DNA of 64,000 nt, taken from positions 1 to 64,000 of the forward strand of contig CAZBNP010000019.1 of NCBI GenBank assembly GCA_964493505.1, given 5' to 3'. The translations under genes were made by a program, and so were the position numbers. The notes beneath the pieces are model-generated. The model ran no database searches, was not told where the DNA came from, and saw only the letters and a list, made by a program, of their open reading frames with translations. Position 1 is the stretch's first letter. The number at the start of each line of letters is the position of its first letter. Below, piece by piece: positions 41,601-49,981 of the stretch. The stretch is from Chryseosolibacter sp964493505 (GTDB lineage: Bacteria > Bacteroidota > Bacteroidia > Cytophagales > Cyclobacteriaceae).

Positions 41601-42927
41601 ATGGATCCAGAAAAAGGAGCTTCTCACTATCGCATTGTCCATGAGCCCTGCCCAACTGACGGAGAACGAGATAGATCCGGTCGCGCTAACGCAGTCTGTC
41701 GAGCTCCTGGAACGCGAGCTGAGTCAAAAATCAGAATTGTTCAGCCAGAATTTCGAAGACAAACGCATCGTTTTTGAAGATGTCAAGAATTCACTAGGCG
41801 CCAATGAAGTAGCCGTCGAACTGGTGCGATACCGGCACTTCAACCACACCTTCACCGATTCAGTGATCTATGCCGCTCTGTACCTCACCCCTAAGCTCAA
41901 TAAACCCAAGGCCATTGTCATGGAAGACGGCCGAAACATGGAGACACGTTACTTCCGGTATTACCGGAACTCGATCATCGGAAGGGTACCTGACCAATAT
42001 TCATACAACGTCTACTGGAAACCGATTGTTGACGAAATCGGACAGACCGCTACGATTTACCTCTCGGCAGATGGCGTCTACAACCAGATAAATCTTGAAG
42101 CGATACCATCCCCTGAAGGACGATACGTAATTGACAACTCGAATATAGTACTCGTCAGCAATACAAAAGATATCTATCTGCGCAAAGTCAAGTCGCGCAG
42201 TTCGGCTACGGAAAACACCGCTTCCGTATTCGGAAACCCCACCTTCTATCTCACCGCATCGGCCAATAGCCGTAAAGAGATCCAGGCGTTACCCGGTACG
42301 GAAAAAGAAGTACAGCAACTTCAGAATATCCTGGCGGAAAAGGGATGGAACACAAACGAGTATGTAGAAGCCCTTGCCGCGGAGGAAAATATAAAAGAAC
42401 TCAACAACCCCAGAGTGCTTCACATCGCCACTCACGGACTTTACAAGCCGGCGGAGGAAGTCACCCTGTCTAAACAGATTGAAGGAGCTGAGGCATTGCT
42501 GGCACAGAATCCATTGATGCGCAGCGGCCTGCTGCTAAAAGGCGCCGGCGATATTCTCGCAAAGACCGACTTCAACTACAATATGGAGAACGGGATCCTC
42601 ACCGCGCAGGAAGCGATGAGCCTTAACCTCGACAAAACCGACTTCGTCGTCCTGAGTGCTTGTGAAACCGGTCTCGGCGATCTGGAGTGGGGTGAAGGTG
42701 TGTACGGCTTGCAGCGGGCATTCCTGACAGCCGGCGCAAAAGTCCTTATCATGAGTATGTTCAAGGTCGATGACGTAGCCACCCAAAAACTCATGTCGAA
42801 GTTCTATCTCAAGTGGAGCAACACCAACAACTTGCGTGAGAGCTTCATCGACGCCAAGAAGGAGTTACGCGTTGATTATCCGGACCCCATCTTCTGGGGT
42901 GCGTTTATGATGATTGGGCTTGAGTAA
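38677..42927 (+). CDS. secreted tetratricopeptide-repeat CHAT-domain protease
   Basis: A 1416-residue protein with a signal peptide (about 1-24, SLFLVQAGYSQ), many TPR units over about residues 30-1000 (for example GDYTEADRVARRAHEIALNIYGE, GDYEKAEDNLTKAIATLEKQFG and NYSKAEEFYNKSKKLYEDFF), a helical linker, and a CHAT caspase-like domain (about 1110-1416). The catalytic dyad is intact: His1253 in HIATHGLY and Cys1329 in VLSACETGLGD; the domain ends in WGAFMMIGLE. CHAT proteases are relatives of separase and caspases, some in defence or programmed-death systems with TPR sensors. Export to the periplasm would be unusual for defence roles. It has no co-directional partner until the BON gene 160 bp on. 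Confidence 0.92.
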   Translation: MKILRFCTVMLFFSLFLVQAGYSQNKKLDKALRKTDKHYEAGNFSKALNGLKKFKKNAAKISGPNSYMLAYHIREARFNTASGMLAGFENSISNAINTSQAVYGETGEGYAETMLDVAELYIDFGNYRIARDYTEQSESLLTKTEQMNDTLASRIALIKAEAMIGQGFANDAIEVLLGMEKYFASRAVDRETRVEDGKIKSVRLDEADVFKRHNDYARFKTLLGLAYGRKGRISIIGKDAANPDIDMIYGELESWIRSKRRFLGRISLADVRYRYLWDKSLEENGMHKALKYQKTLDDLKKITEPTNELAHQIYLSYIAYLQDQGNRPRYLNTKLEYEKMIGKNYPKTSLHRINLHAVDFSSKLARDKTRNLENNAVNVLASENLPKFHRTRGRILEFLYQVAITERRYGNAEAYLTQLSEIKKELCGESSPEYHLSKLALANFYLDYTNKIEEAGKIYQESFIDFVSKEIDVQHKDLFGILTHLAQYYEMADNYTLASTILDQAESSVRAKFDPEDILYGIGLTNVAKLQIQLGDYDDASTNIDKALQVIGIKKNRDYVEYSPAYIDALETQARIYGIKGLFDEAESNLSKTRREISRTDVPIDEFSTAQELSTLYIQLGKYTETDKLLNKLLPEYQRLFGQLSLRLIQPLVNKGRILLAKGDYTEADRVARRAHEIALNIYGESSTKTAATQQLLGDINYTLGDYEKAEDNLTKAIATLEKQFGRQHIETAKTVSQLALIKFHKGDNRKEVEKLMLEARDIMADKLGKDNPQYAEILKNVAVLYISEGRYDIAFNSLTVAESIWRAKTGTKNNINAASIYTLTGDVYYQLKNYSKAEEFYNKSKKLYEDFFSNTHPEYVKVLSKLSKVYYMVKNYKQSKRLIDQALANYEEYIKKFFPALSEREKAKYWNTIKGDFEFYNTLAFSNLDDFKDLTGRIYNAQLMTKALLLSNSIKMRERILNSTDEPLKEQYNEWIQKKELLTIALSMSPAQLTENEIDPVALTQSVELLERELSQKSELFSQNFEDKRIVFEDVKNSLGANEVAVELVRYRHFNHTFTDSVIYAALYLTPKLNKPKAIVMEDGRNMETRYFRYYRNSIIGRVPDQYSYNVYWKPIVDEIGQTATIYLSADGVYNQINLEAIPSPEGRYVIDNSNIVLVSNTKDIYLRKVKSRSSATENTASVFGNPTFYLTASANSRKEIQALPGTEKEVQQLQNILAEKGWNTNEYVEALAAEENIKELNNPRVLHIATHGLYKPAEEVTLSKQIEGAEALLAQNPLMRSGLLLKGAGDILAKTDFNYNMENGILTAQEAMSLNLDKTDFVVLSACETGLGDLEWGEGVYGLQRAFLTAGAKVLIMSMFKVDDVATQKLMSKFYLKWSNTNNLRESFIDAKKELRVDYPDPIFWGAFMMIGLE

Positions 42928-43089
42928 GGGTGCAATGGCCGGCCGCTGTGCGCAGTACCACGCAACAAAATACAAATTACTGTGTGGTGGTGGGTCTACA
43001 CCTTATATGTCTTGCCGCTAATTCCCCAGGGCATAATTTTGGTTCTGTGTGATTGAAATTTCTTTCACACAAAATTAAACCAAAATCTT

Positions 43090-44109
43090 ATGGCAAATAA
43101 AAATCGCAATCGGCAGCAGCAACAGGATTGGAATGACAACTACAGTCGGCACCGGCGCAATTACGAGTACGAAGAACCTAACTACACCGATTCAGAAAAC
43201 CGAGGATACCGAAACAGCGGACATCAAACGGGAACTTACCCAAGTGAAGGCGGATGGCAAAGCCGTTACGAGCGGCAGATGCAGACTGGCCGCGAAGGCG
43301 ACTTTGATAACGACTACCAGAGTCGGTTTAATCGTCAGAATGAAAACCGAGGAAGCGGATTGACTTCCGGCTATTCCGACTTTGGTACGCGAGGAAGAAA
43401 TCTCTACGACCGCGGCCATCAGGGAATGGGACGTCGTGATTTTGAGAACCGCGAGAATCGGCTCGGCGGTGCCAACTACGATCGCTACGGTGACCACGGA
43501 AGGTACAATCAGGGAAGCGATTCTTTTGGCTACGGACACACCTCCTTTGAGGGCGGGTCACCGCGCTCCAACCGCGACTTCGAGAGCCCTGGCTATGGCA
43601 GGTCTAACTGGGACTACCAGCGTTCCCGGGATTACGGACGCGGAGATCAATCCGAACGCTCATGGTGGGATCGCACAGGAGACGAAATATCGTCGTGGTT
43701 CGGTGATGAAGATGCGGAACGACGGAGAAGCCGCGACCGACAAATGCAACAGTCGTTTCGCGGGAAAGGACCGAAGAGCTATAAGCGCTCAGACGAACGG
43801 ATAACGGACGATGTCAACGACCGACTTAGCGACGATCCATTTGTCGATGCATCGGACATCACCGTAACCGCTAACGACGGCGAGATTACCCTTACCGGAA
43901 CCGTCGATCATCGCAACGCCAAAAGAAGAGCTGAGGATATCGCGGAAGACGTATCCGGAGTAAAAAATGTGGAGAACCGTTTGCGCGTCTCACAACTGGC
44001 AAGCGGCTACACTTCTCCTATGCCGGGAGCAAACAGTCCTTCCGGTACGTCCGCCAGTAGTACCGCAAGTTCATCGTCGGACCGCAGCAGAAAGGGCACC
44101 AGTGAATAG
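43090..44109 (+). CDS. BON-domain protein with Gly/Arg/Tyr/Asp-rich disordered N-terminus
   Basis: A 339-residue protein. The first 190 residues are low complexity, built from G, R, Y, N, S and D with recurring RGY/YGR/SRF-like units, and lack a signal peptide. A conserved-looking SWFGDEDAERRRSRD motif (about 200-214) follows, then a single BON domain (about 235-305: DERITDDVNDRLSDDPFVDASDITVTAN... GEITLTGTVDHRNAKRRAE) and a Ser/Thr-rich tail. BON domains bind phospholipids or peptidoglycan-linked partners, and SWFGD-BON proteins occur widely as stress-linked genes. The RGG-like N-terminus is the sort that binds nucleic acid or phase-separates. Preceded by 160 bp without a gene and closed by a strong terminator. 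Confidence 0.8.
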   Translation: MANKNRNRQQQQDWNDNYSRHRRNYEYEEPNYTDSENRGYRNSGHQTGTYPSEGGWQSRYERQMQTGREGDFDNDYQSRFNRQNENRGSGLTSGYSDFGTRGRNLYDRGHQGMGRRDFENRENRLGGANYDRYGDHGRYNQGSDSFGYGHTSFEGGSPRSNRDFESPGYGRSNWDYQRSRDYGRGDQSERSWWDRTGDEISSWFGDEDAERRRSRDRQMQQSFRGKGPKSYKRSDERITDDVNDRLSDDPFVDASDITVTANDGEITLTGTVDHRNAKRRAEDIAEDVSGVKNVENRLRVSQLASGYTSPMPGANSPSGTSASSTASSSSDRSRKGTSE

Positions 44110-44142
44110 CCAGACACCTCTTGCGGCTTTCAATCATACCAG

Positions 44143-44171
44143 AGGCGTTCCAAACCGGAACGCCTTTTTTT
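44143..44171 (+). terminator. rho-independent terminator after the BON gene
   Basis: AGGCGTTCC (44143-44151) pairs with GGAACGCCT (44157-44165), a 9-bp perfect stem with a 5-nt loop followed by seven T. It separates this gene from the convergent PAP2-like gene ending at 44202. Confidence 0.92.
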
Positions 44172-44201
44172 ACCGGTATTCGGGATAGGATTGTGTGCGG
44201 A

Positions 44202-44825
44202 CTATGTGTTGAACAGCAGCAACATCCCTCCGAACCCGGTTATAAGCCCCAGCACTGCGCCCCACATAACCTCCCTCAACGTGTGTGCTCCTACCTGAAG
44301 CCTCGCAGCCATCACCACGCCCGCCACCATGGTAACGACCACGATACCGAAAAATATTGCATCCTTGTTCGTAAGCTGATTGAACCGAATCAGTATTCCA
44401 ATAAGACCCCACACCGCAACGCTGTGTACACTTACCTTGAAGAAAAAGGTCGCAACTGTCGCCGCGACAATGAGCAAATCGATAGTCAGGAAAAATCTCA
44501 GGAAGTTGTCATGGAGGTTCATGCTACCCCGCACATAGAACATATACGTCACCGCTATATAAATGACAGAGATAAGCGCAAAAGGAAGTAGCCGCTCTTT
44601 GCGGGCAGGCATGGCGAACGTCCGAAAACCACCAAATGCCTTGATCAATCCAAGATTCAGCACCGGGATCACGCACGTCACCAGAAAAATGAAAAGGAGA
44701 AATTTCGGTTGCAACACAGGGGCTACCGGCTCAAGTGCTGTCGGAGCCACCCGGGATAGAAACAGGAAGAAATAGGTAGGGATAAATAACGGGTGGAAGA
44801 CAATGGAAACTATACGTGCCCACAT
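44202..44825 (-). CDS. PAP2-like integral membrane protein
   Basis: A 207-residue protein with six or so membrane helices. The C-terminal half carries remnants of the PAP2 phosphatase signature: FFKVSVHSVAVWGLIG (the KxxxHS core) and ARLQVGAHTLREVMWGAVLG (the SR..xxxH...D/E region). Known PAP2 enzymes dephosphorylate lipid pyrophosphates or phosphatidic acid; short versions like this are common in Bacteroidota and may be inactive. Its ATG at 44825 is 3 bp after the rpoN stop, so it is co-transcribed with rpoN, although a functional link is not obvious. Confidence 0.7.
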   Translation of the reverse strand: MWARIVSIVFHPLFIPTYFFLFLSRVAPTALEPVAPVLQPKFLLFIFLVTCVIPVLNLGLIKAFGGFRTFAMPARKERLLPFALISVIYIAVTYMFYVRGSMNLHDNFLRFFLTIDLLIVAATVATFFFKVSVHSVAVWGLIGILIRFNQLTNKDAIFFGIVVVTMVAGVVMAARLQVGAHTLREVMWGAVLGLITGFGGMLLLFNT

Positions 44826-44828
44826 ATC

Positions 44829-46274
44829 CTAAATCTCCTTACGCAGCCGGGCGACCGGAATATTGAGCTGTTCCCGATATTTTGCCACCGTGCGCCGGGC
44901 AATGTTGTATCCTTTTTCATTCAGGATCTTCTCCAGCTTATCGTCAGAGTAAGGCTTGTCTTTATCCTCAGCTTCAATTATATCCTTGATAATCTGTTTC
45001 ACCTCGCGGCTGCTGACTTCTTCACCCGAATCAGTCGAGATACCTTCGGAGAAAAAATACTTCAATGGAAATATCCCAAAATCAGTCTGTACGGCTTTGC
45101 TGCTGGCAACTCGCGAAACTGTAGAAATATCCATACTGATCATACCCGCGATATCCTTCAGGATCATCGGCTTCAACTTGGTCTCATCACCCTCCAGGAA
45201 AAAATCGTATTGAAAATCAACAATAGCGCGCATCGTTCTCAACAAGGTTTGCTGACGCTGCTTTATCGCGTCGATAAACCATCGGGCGGCGTCAAGTTTT
45301 TGTTTCACGAACGTGACCGCCTCTTTCAGTTTCTTGTCTTGCTTATTGCTCTTGTCGTATGCCTTGAACATCTCATTATACGACCGACTCACACGCAGTT
45401 CCGGTGCATTGCGACTGTTTAACGCAAGCTCCAGTTTCCCGTTGTTGTTTGTCAGGATAAAGTCCGGAATGATATATTGATTCTTTACCATCGACGCGGC
45501 CGCGCCGCCACCCGGCTTGGGGTTAAGCCTTACAATGAGTTCGATCGCATCCTTGACAAACTCCTCGTCTTCGGTCTCCAGTTTTTTCTGGATCTTTTGA
45601 TAGTGTTTTTTAGTAAATTCATCGAAGCACTCCGTAATGATCTTTTTAGCAACCGCCACGTCAATATTATGACCGTTGTCCATTCGTTCAAGCTGCAGCA
45701 ACAGACACTCCTGCAGATCGCGGGCCGCAATACCCGGAGGGTCAAAAGTCTGAATTCTCCTGAGAATGCTTTCCACCTCCCCCACCGTAGTCTCAATCCC
45801 CTGTGAGAATGCGAGGTCGTTTGATATGGCATCAAGCTCACGGCGAATATAGCCGTCGCTCTCAATGCTTCCGATCAACTGCTTGCCGATTACGTACTCC
45901 TTTTCATTTAATCCGAGGAAATCCAACTGGTTCATCAATAGCTCGTGCAGAGAAGCAGATGTCGGTATCGGCATCTCGCGATCGTCGTCATCGTCGCCAT
46001 CGCCTTGCATTTTATACCCGCTGTAGTCGTCGTCCTGGAGATAATCTTTGATGTCGATCTCCTCTTCGGCGCTGTTGTCCTGCACCTCATCTTCGCTGTT
46101 TGCGTCTTCCTGGACCTCTTTTTCCTCCCCTTCCTCCAGCGCCGGATTACTTTCCAACTCCTCTTCAATCCTACCCTCCAGTTCCGCAGTAGGAACTTGT
46201 AACAGCTTGATAAACTGTATCTGCTGTGGAGACAGCTTCTGCTGTAAAGATTGATTTAAGCCCAGTTTCTGCAT
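44829..46274 (-). CDS. rpoN: RNA polymerase sigma-54 factor
   Basis: A 481-residue sigma-54 protein. Region I is glutamine/leucine rich (LNQSLQQKLSPQQIQFIKLLQ), region II very acidic (about 45-105, with runs of D and E), and region III contains the core-binding and DNA-binding parts, ending in the RpoN box ARRTVAKYREQL that reads the -24 element. It directs polymerase to promoters that need an AAA+ activator; no such activator is encoded in this window. Length is normal for the phylum. The PAP2-like gene follows directly. Confidence 0.96.
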   Translation of the reverse strand: MQKLGLNQSLQQKLSPQQIQFIKLLQVPTAELEGRIEEELESNPALEEGEEKEVQEDANSEDEVQDNSAEEEIDIKDYLQDDDYSGYKMQGDGDDDDDREMPIPTSASLHELLMNQLDFLGLNEKEYVIGKQLIGSIESDGYIRRELDAISNDLAFSQGIETTVGEVESILRRIQTFDPPGIAARDLQECLLLQLERMDNGHNIDVAVAKKIITECFDEFTKKHYQKIQKKLETEDEEFVKDAIELIVRLNPKPGGGAAASMVKNQYIIPDFILTNNNGKLELALNSRNAPELRVSRSYNEMFKAYDKSNKQDKKLKEAVTFVKQKLDAARWFIDAIKQRQQTLLRTMRAIVDFQYDFFLEGDETKLKPMILKDIAGMISMDISTVSRVASSKAVQTDFGIFPLKYFFSEGISTDSGEEVSSREVKQIIKDIIEAEDKDKPYSDDKLEKILNEKGYNIARRTVAKYREQLNIPVARLRKEI

Positions 46275-46308
46275 CGTTGGAAAAAAATACGCTAGTTCTA
46301 ATTTGCCA

Positions 46309-46338
46309 CAAAGTTATCAATTCGCAGCAGTTCTGAAA
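46309..46338 (-). promoter_or_regulatory. candidate Bacteroidota-type promoter of rpoN
   Basis: On the minus strand TAACTTTG (46316-46309) is an exact TAnnTTTG match, and TTTC (46338-46335) stands 18 bp upstream as a near-match to the TTTG -33 box. Transcription would start around 46302, about 28 nt before the rpoN ATG. Confidence 0.5.
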
Positions 46339-46500
46339 CCGCCACACCACCCCTGGCGCGGGGTCATGTTAAAATACTACAAATCGATCAATTAAGCATC
46401 AGAATTCGACTTGCTAACCGGCGGCTATGAAATTCCGACACTTTTTTCGTTTTTTGCGATCCCTTCCCCGATGGAAGCTACACCGGAATAAAAAGCGCGC

Positions 46501-47934
46501 ATGGAACGAACAAAAATCAGACAATTGTTGACAACAACCCCGGCAAACCAGGATGTTACTGTTCAGGGCTGGGTGCGAACCTTTAGAAATAACCAGTTTA
46601 TCGCCATAAACGACGGGTCGACCGTCCGGAATATCCAGGCAGTTGTCGATTTCAACAACACCCCTGAAGACATTCTCAAGAGGATCACAACTGGCGCCTG
46701 CGTTTCAGTAAAGGGTTCCCTCGTGACTTCTCCGGCAAAAGGACAGCCGGTGGAGGTGCGGGTAACGGCTATTGAGATCCTCGGCGACAGCGACCCCGAA
46801 AAATTCCCGCTGCAACCAAAAAAGCACTCCCTCGAATTCCTGCGAGAGATCGCTCACCTCCGGTCGCGTACCAGTACTTTTGGCGCCGTCATGAGAGTGC
46901 GCCACGCCATGGCTTTTGCCGTCCATCAGTTTTTTAACGATCGCGGCTTTTTCTATATCCACACACCGATCATCACAGCTTCCGATGCGGAAGGCGCCGG
47001 AGCGATGTTCCGGGTCACAACCCTCGACGCTGACAATCCTCCGCGAAACGAAGAAGGCAAGGTCGACTTCAGGAAGGATTTCTTCGGACGCGACACCAAC
47101 CTCACAGTGTCAGGTCAGCTTGAAGGTGAGACCTACGCCCTCGCGTTGAGCGAGATCTATACATTCGGACCTACATTCAGGGCGGAGAATTCAAATACAA
47201 CGCGCCACCTGGCCGAATTCTGGATGATCGAACCCGAAATGGCGTTCTACGACAACAACGATAATATGCAGCTCGCACAGGAGTTTCTCCAAAGCCTCGT
47301 GCGGTACGCGCTTGAACATTGCGCCGATGATCTCGAATTCCTCGACCAACGCGCAAAGGAAGAGGAGCAGTCCAAACCTCAGAATCAACGCAGTGAGATG
47401 GGGTTGATAGACCGGCTGAAGTTTGTTGCCGAAAACGACTTCCAACGCCTCAGCTACACAGAAGCAATTGAGATTCTGAAAGCGTCAGCTCCCAATAAAA
47501 AGAAGAAATTCCAGTTTATAGTCGAGGAGTGGGGAGTGGATCTACAGTCCGAACACGAGCGATACCTCGTAGAAAAACATTTCAAAAAGCCGGTGGTATT
47601 GTACAATTACCCCGCGGAAATCAAGTCGTTCTACATGCGTCAGAATGACGACGGAAAAACCGTAGCCGCTATGGACGTGCTCTTCCCGGGTATCGGCGAG
47701 ATTATCGGTGGGTCGCAACGGGAAGAGCGATACGACCGCCTCCTGAAACGCGTCAATGAGCTCAACCTTCCGGAGAAAGACCTTTGGTGGTACCTCGATC
47801 TGAGAAAGTTCGGGTCAGCTCCCCACAGCGGGTTCGGCCTGGGATTCGAGCGCATGATTCAATTTGTGACCGGTATGACCAATATTCGCGACGTGATCCC
47901 CTTTCCGAGATATCCCGGAAACGCGGAATTCTAG
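46501..47934 (+). CDS. asnS: asparaginyl-tRNA synthetase
   Basis: A 477-residue class IIb aminoacyl-tRNA synthetase. It has an N-terminal OB-fold anticodon-binding domain (VTVQGWVRTFRNNQFIAIND), motif 2 FRAENSNTTRHLAEFWMIEPE and motif 3 GFGLGFERMIQFVTGMTNIRDV, with FGLGFERM binding ATP. The ITASDAEGAGAMF and LEGETYA segments mark the Asn rather than the Asp enzyme. It charges tRNA-Asn with asparagine. Single gene; the 226 bp before it, shared with the divergent rpoN gene, hold no other gene. Confidence 0.97.
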   Translation: MERTKIRQLLTTTPANQDVTVQGWVRTFRNNQFIAINDGSTVRNIQAVVDFNNTPEDILKRITTGACVSVKGSLVTSPAKGQPVEVRVTAIEILGDSDPEKFPLQPKKHSLEFLREIAHLRSRTSTFGAVMRVRHAMAFAVHQFFNDRGFFYIHTPIITASDAEGAGAMFRVTTLDADNPPRNEEGKVDFRKDFFGRDTNLTVSGQLEGETYALALSEIYTFGPTFRAENSNTTRHLAEFWMIEPEMAFYDNNDNMQLAQEFLQSLVRYALEHCADDLEFLDQRAKEEEQSKPQNQRSEMGLIDRLKFVAENDFQRLSYTEAIEILKASAPNKKKKFQFIVEEWGVDLQSEHERYLVEKHFKKPVVLYNYPAEIKSFYMRQNDDGKTVAAMDVLFPGIGEIIGGSQREERYDRLLKRVNELNLPEKDLWWYLDLRKFGSAPHSGFGLGFERMIQFVTGMTNIRDVIPFPRYPGNAEF

Positions 47935-47960
47935 GCTATCGGGAGAATACTATCGCCCTG

Positions 47961-48806
47961 CTACAGGCCGCGTTCCAGCGTGGTTTGCCGGAAAGCCAGC
48001 AAAGGAATCTTACTTTGGAAAGCCATCTTGCGTGTCATACTGCGGTCAAAAACCCTTTCGACAAAACTGATCTCGTGCGTAAACATCGCGAGAACATCTG
48101 CTTTAGACACTTCCACATACGTTTCGAGAGCGATACCTATATTACTGTCTACCAGAACCAGGGTGACGATGTTCTTGTAGGTGAATCCGTTTAGTACGGC
48201 CTGTATTTTTTCCTCGACAACATCGACCTGCGCACCCGGTGGAACAATGTGTATAAGGTGGATCGTCGAGCCGAACTTTTCGATGTAGCGAATGAGTATC
48301 TCCAGTTCCGCTTCCAGGTTCTCAAGGTCTGACGCATAGACTACGTTGCGAAATCCCTTAAAGTCAGCTTTCTCCGGCACGGCGAGAACGGGAATATGGC
48401 TCACTTCAATGACGGAGTTGGTATTGCTGCCAAACACGGCTTTAGTGATACCGTTGGCGCCACGCGTACCCATCACAATCAGCCCGGAACGCAATTTCCG
48501 GGCTTCGCGCAATAAGGTTGAAGGAAAGTATGCGCCGCGAACCACCTCGTACCGGATCGGCCGCGAACTCTTGTATTGCTCCGACAATGTTCGGATCATG
48601 ACCTCAAGCTCATGCTCCGCCGACTCCACCGCGTCATAGTCGAATGATTTGATCTTTTCCCGCACAGAGATGGTAAAAGCACGCGTGGTCGTCAGCACAT
48701 GCAAAACCGTAACATTGCCGCCCAACCTATTGGCTATCTTGATGGCATACTTGAGAGCTGATTTTGAAAGCTGCGAAAAGTCAGTTGGAACAAGGATGTT
48801 TACCAT
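47961..48806 (-). CDS. universal stress protein, two UspA domains
   Basis: A 281-residue tandem UspA protein. The first domain has VPTDFSQLSKSALKYAI and the ATP-binding pattern G-x2-G-x9-G-S (GTRGANGITKAVFGS, about 119-133). The second domain (from about 155) lacks a clear nucleotide motif and looks degenerate. Known for the family: induction by starvation, hypoxia or stress and ATP-dependent partner binding. A second Usp gene lies at 56030-56884. Convergent with asnS, 26 bp between stops. Confidence 0.92.
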   Translation of the reverse strand: MVNILVPTDFSQLSKSALKYAIKIANRLGGNVTVLHVLTTTRAFTISVREKIKSFDYDAVESAEHELEVMIRTLSEQYKSSRPIRYEVVRGAYFPSTLLREARKLRSGLIVMGTRGANGITKAVFGSNTNSVIEVSHIPVLAVPEKADFKGFRNVVYASDLENLEAELEILIRYIEKFGSTIHLIHIVPPGAQVDVVEEKIQAVLNGFTYKNIVTLVLVDSNIGIALETYVEVSKADVLAMFTHEISFVERVFDRSMTRKMAFQSKIPLLAFRQTTLERGL

Positions 48807-48864
48807 GCAAACAATTAATAGCTGCCGGGAGAATAAGTGAGCAAAATAGGGTATAAATTTTAAG

Positions 48865-48886
48865 ATTCAAGACTTAACATTCAAGA
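48865..48886. repeat. short direct repeat in a degenerate intergenic stretch
   Basis: ATTCAAGA occurs at 48865-48872 and 48879-48886 within a run of related TTAA/CTTGAA/CTTTAA words that continues to the start of the aldolase gene. Such simple intergenic repeats are frequent in Cytophagales; no function is implied. Confidence 0.4.
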
Positions 48887-48952
48887 TTAAGGCACTACTT
48901 TCGATATAAGGCTCCAATCTTACTTTGGACCTTTAACCTTGAACTTTAAACT

Positions 48953-49981
48953 GTGAACTCCTTCGCAAGCGATAACTACGCCGGCGTCCATCCGGCTGTC
49001 ATGGAAGCCCTGGCGAAAGCCAACGTGGCGCACGATACCTCGTATGGCGATGACCAATATACCGCAGAGGCTGTGGCAAAGTTCAAACAATTATTCGGGG
49101 AGGGTATTGACATATATTTCGTCTACAACGGTACGGGAGCAAATGTTCTCGGCCTTCAGGCGTTGACACATTCATATCACTCCATACTTTGCGCCGAACT
49201 CGCGCATGTCAATGTTGACGAATCCACTGCGCCGGAGAAATTTCTCGGTTGCAAACTGGTTCCCGTGCCGGCCGCCGACGGAAAACTGACAGCCAGCGCT
49301 GTAGAAGAAAAAATTCACCGGATCGGCGATCAACACCATCCTCAGGCGAGGGCGATTACGCTGTCGCAAAGCACGGAGTATGGAACTGTGTACACCATTA
49401 GTGAACTGAAAAGCATCGCTGAGATCGCGAAGAAACACCATCTTTTTCTTCACATGGATGGGTCGAGGATCGCAAATGCAGCGGTGAGCCTCCATGCCGA
49501 CCTGGCATCCTTTACGCGTGACGTCGGCGTTGATGTACTCTCTTTCGGAGGTACAAAGAACGGGATGATGTTTGGTGAAGCCGTCATCATCTTCAACAAG
49601 GAGCTGGCGCGGGATTTCAAATACATCCGTAAACAGGGAATGCAGCTGCATTCCAAGATGCGATTTATCAGTGCTCAATTCTCCGCTTTGCTATCCAACG
49701 ATCTCTGGAAAAAGAACGCGCACCACGCCAACCGAATGGCGAAACTACTGGAAGCGGAACTGCGTACCGTTCGCGGCGTAACCATCACCCAAACCGTCGA
49801 CGCAAACAGCGTCTTCGCTATTCTTCCGAAAGAGGTAATTACTCCACTTCAGGAAAAAAACTTTTTCTACATCTGGAATGACCGGACAATGGAAGTACGG
49901 CTGATGTGCGCGTTTGATACAACCGAAGACGAAGTAAAAACCTTTGGAGAAAAACTGAGGAGTCTTTTGCCTACCGTTTGA
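48953..49981 (+). CDS. threonine aldolase-family PLP enzyme
   Basis: A 342-residue fold-type I PLP enzyme of the low-specificity threonine aldolase / beta-eliminating lyase family: FASDNYAGVHPAV at the N-terminus (substrate loop), YGDDQYTAEAV, the cofactor Asp/His region MDGSRIANAAVSL, and the Schiff-base lysine in SFGGTKNGMMFGEAV (about residue 200). It cleaves threonine/allo-threonine to glycine and acetaldehyde, providing glycine. The start is GTG at 48953; no ATG is available before the substrate loop. Its last 11 bases overlap the convergent T9SS-sorted gene. Confidence 0.9.
   Translation: MNSFASDNYAGVHPAVMEALAKANVAHDTSYGDDQYTAEAVAKFKQLFGEGIDIYFVYNGTGANVLGLQALTHSYHSILCAELAHVNVDESTAPEKFLGCKLVPVPAADGKLTASAVEEKIHRIGDQHHPQARAITLSQSTEYGTVYTISELKSIAEIAKKHHLFLHMDGSRIANAAVSLHADLASFTRDVGVDVLSFGGTKNGMMFGEAVIIFNKELARDFKYIRKQGMQLHSKMRFISAQFSALLSNDLWKKNAHHANRMAKLLEAELRTVRGVTITQTVDANSVFAILPKEVITPLQEKNFFYIWNDRTMEVRLMCAFDTTEDEVKTFGEKLRSLLPTV

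Noticed and set aside
43090..43700. low-complexity coding region considered as a DNA repeat array
   Set aside because: The repetition is at the amino acid level (G, R, Y) with varied codons; no perfect DNA unit recurs.
43382..43804. 140-codon plus-strand frame inside the BON gene
   Set aside because: A frame-shifted reading of the low-complexity region; the BON frame is continuous and contains the domain.
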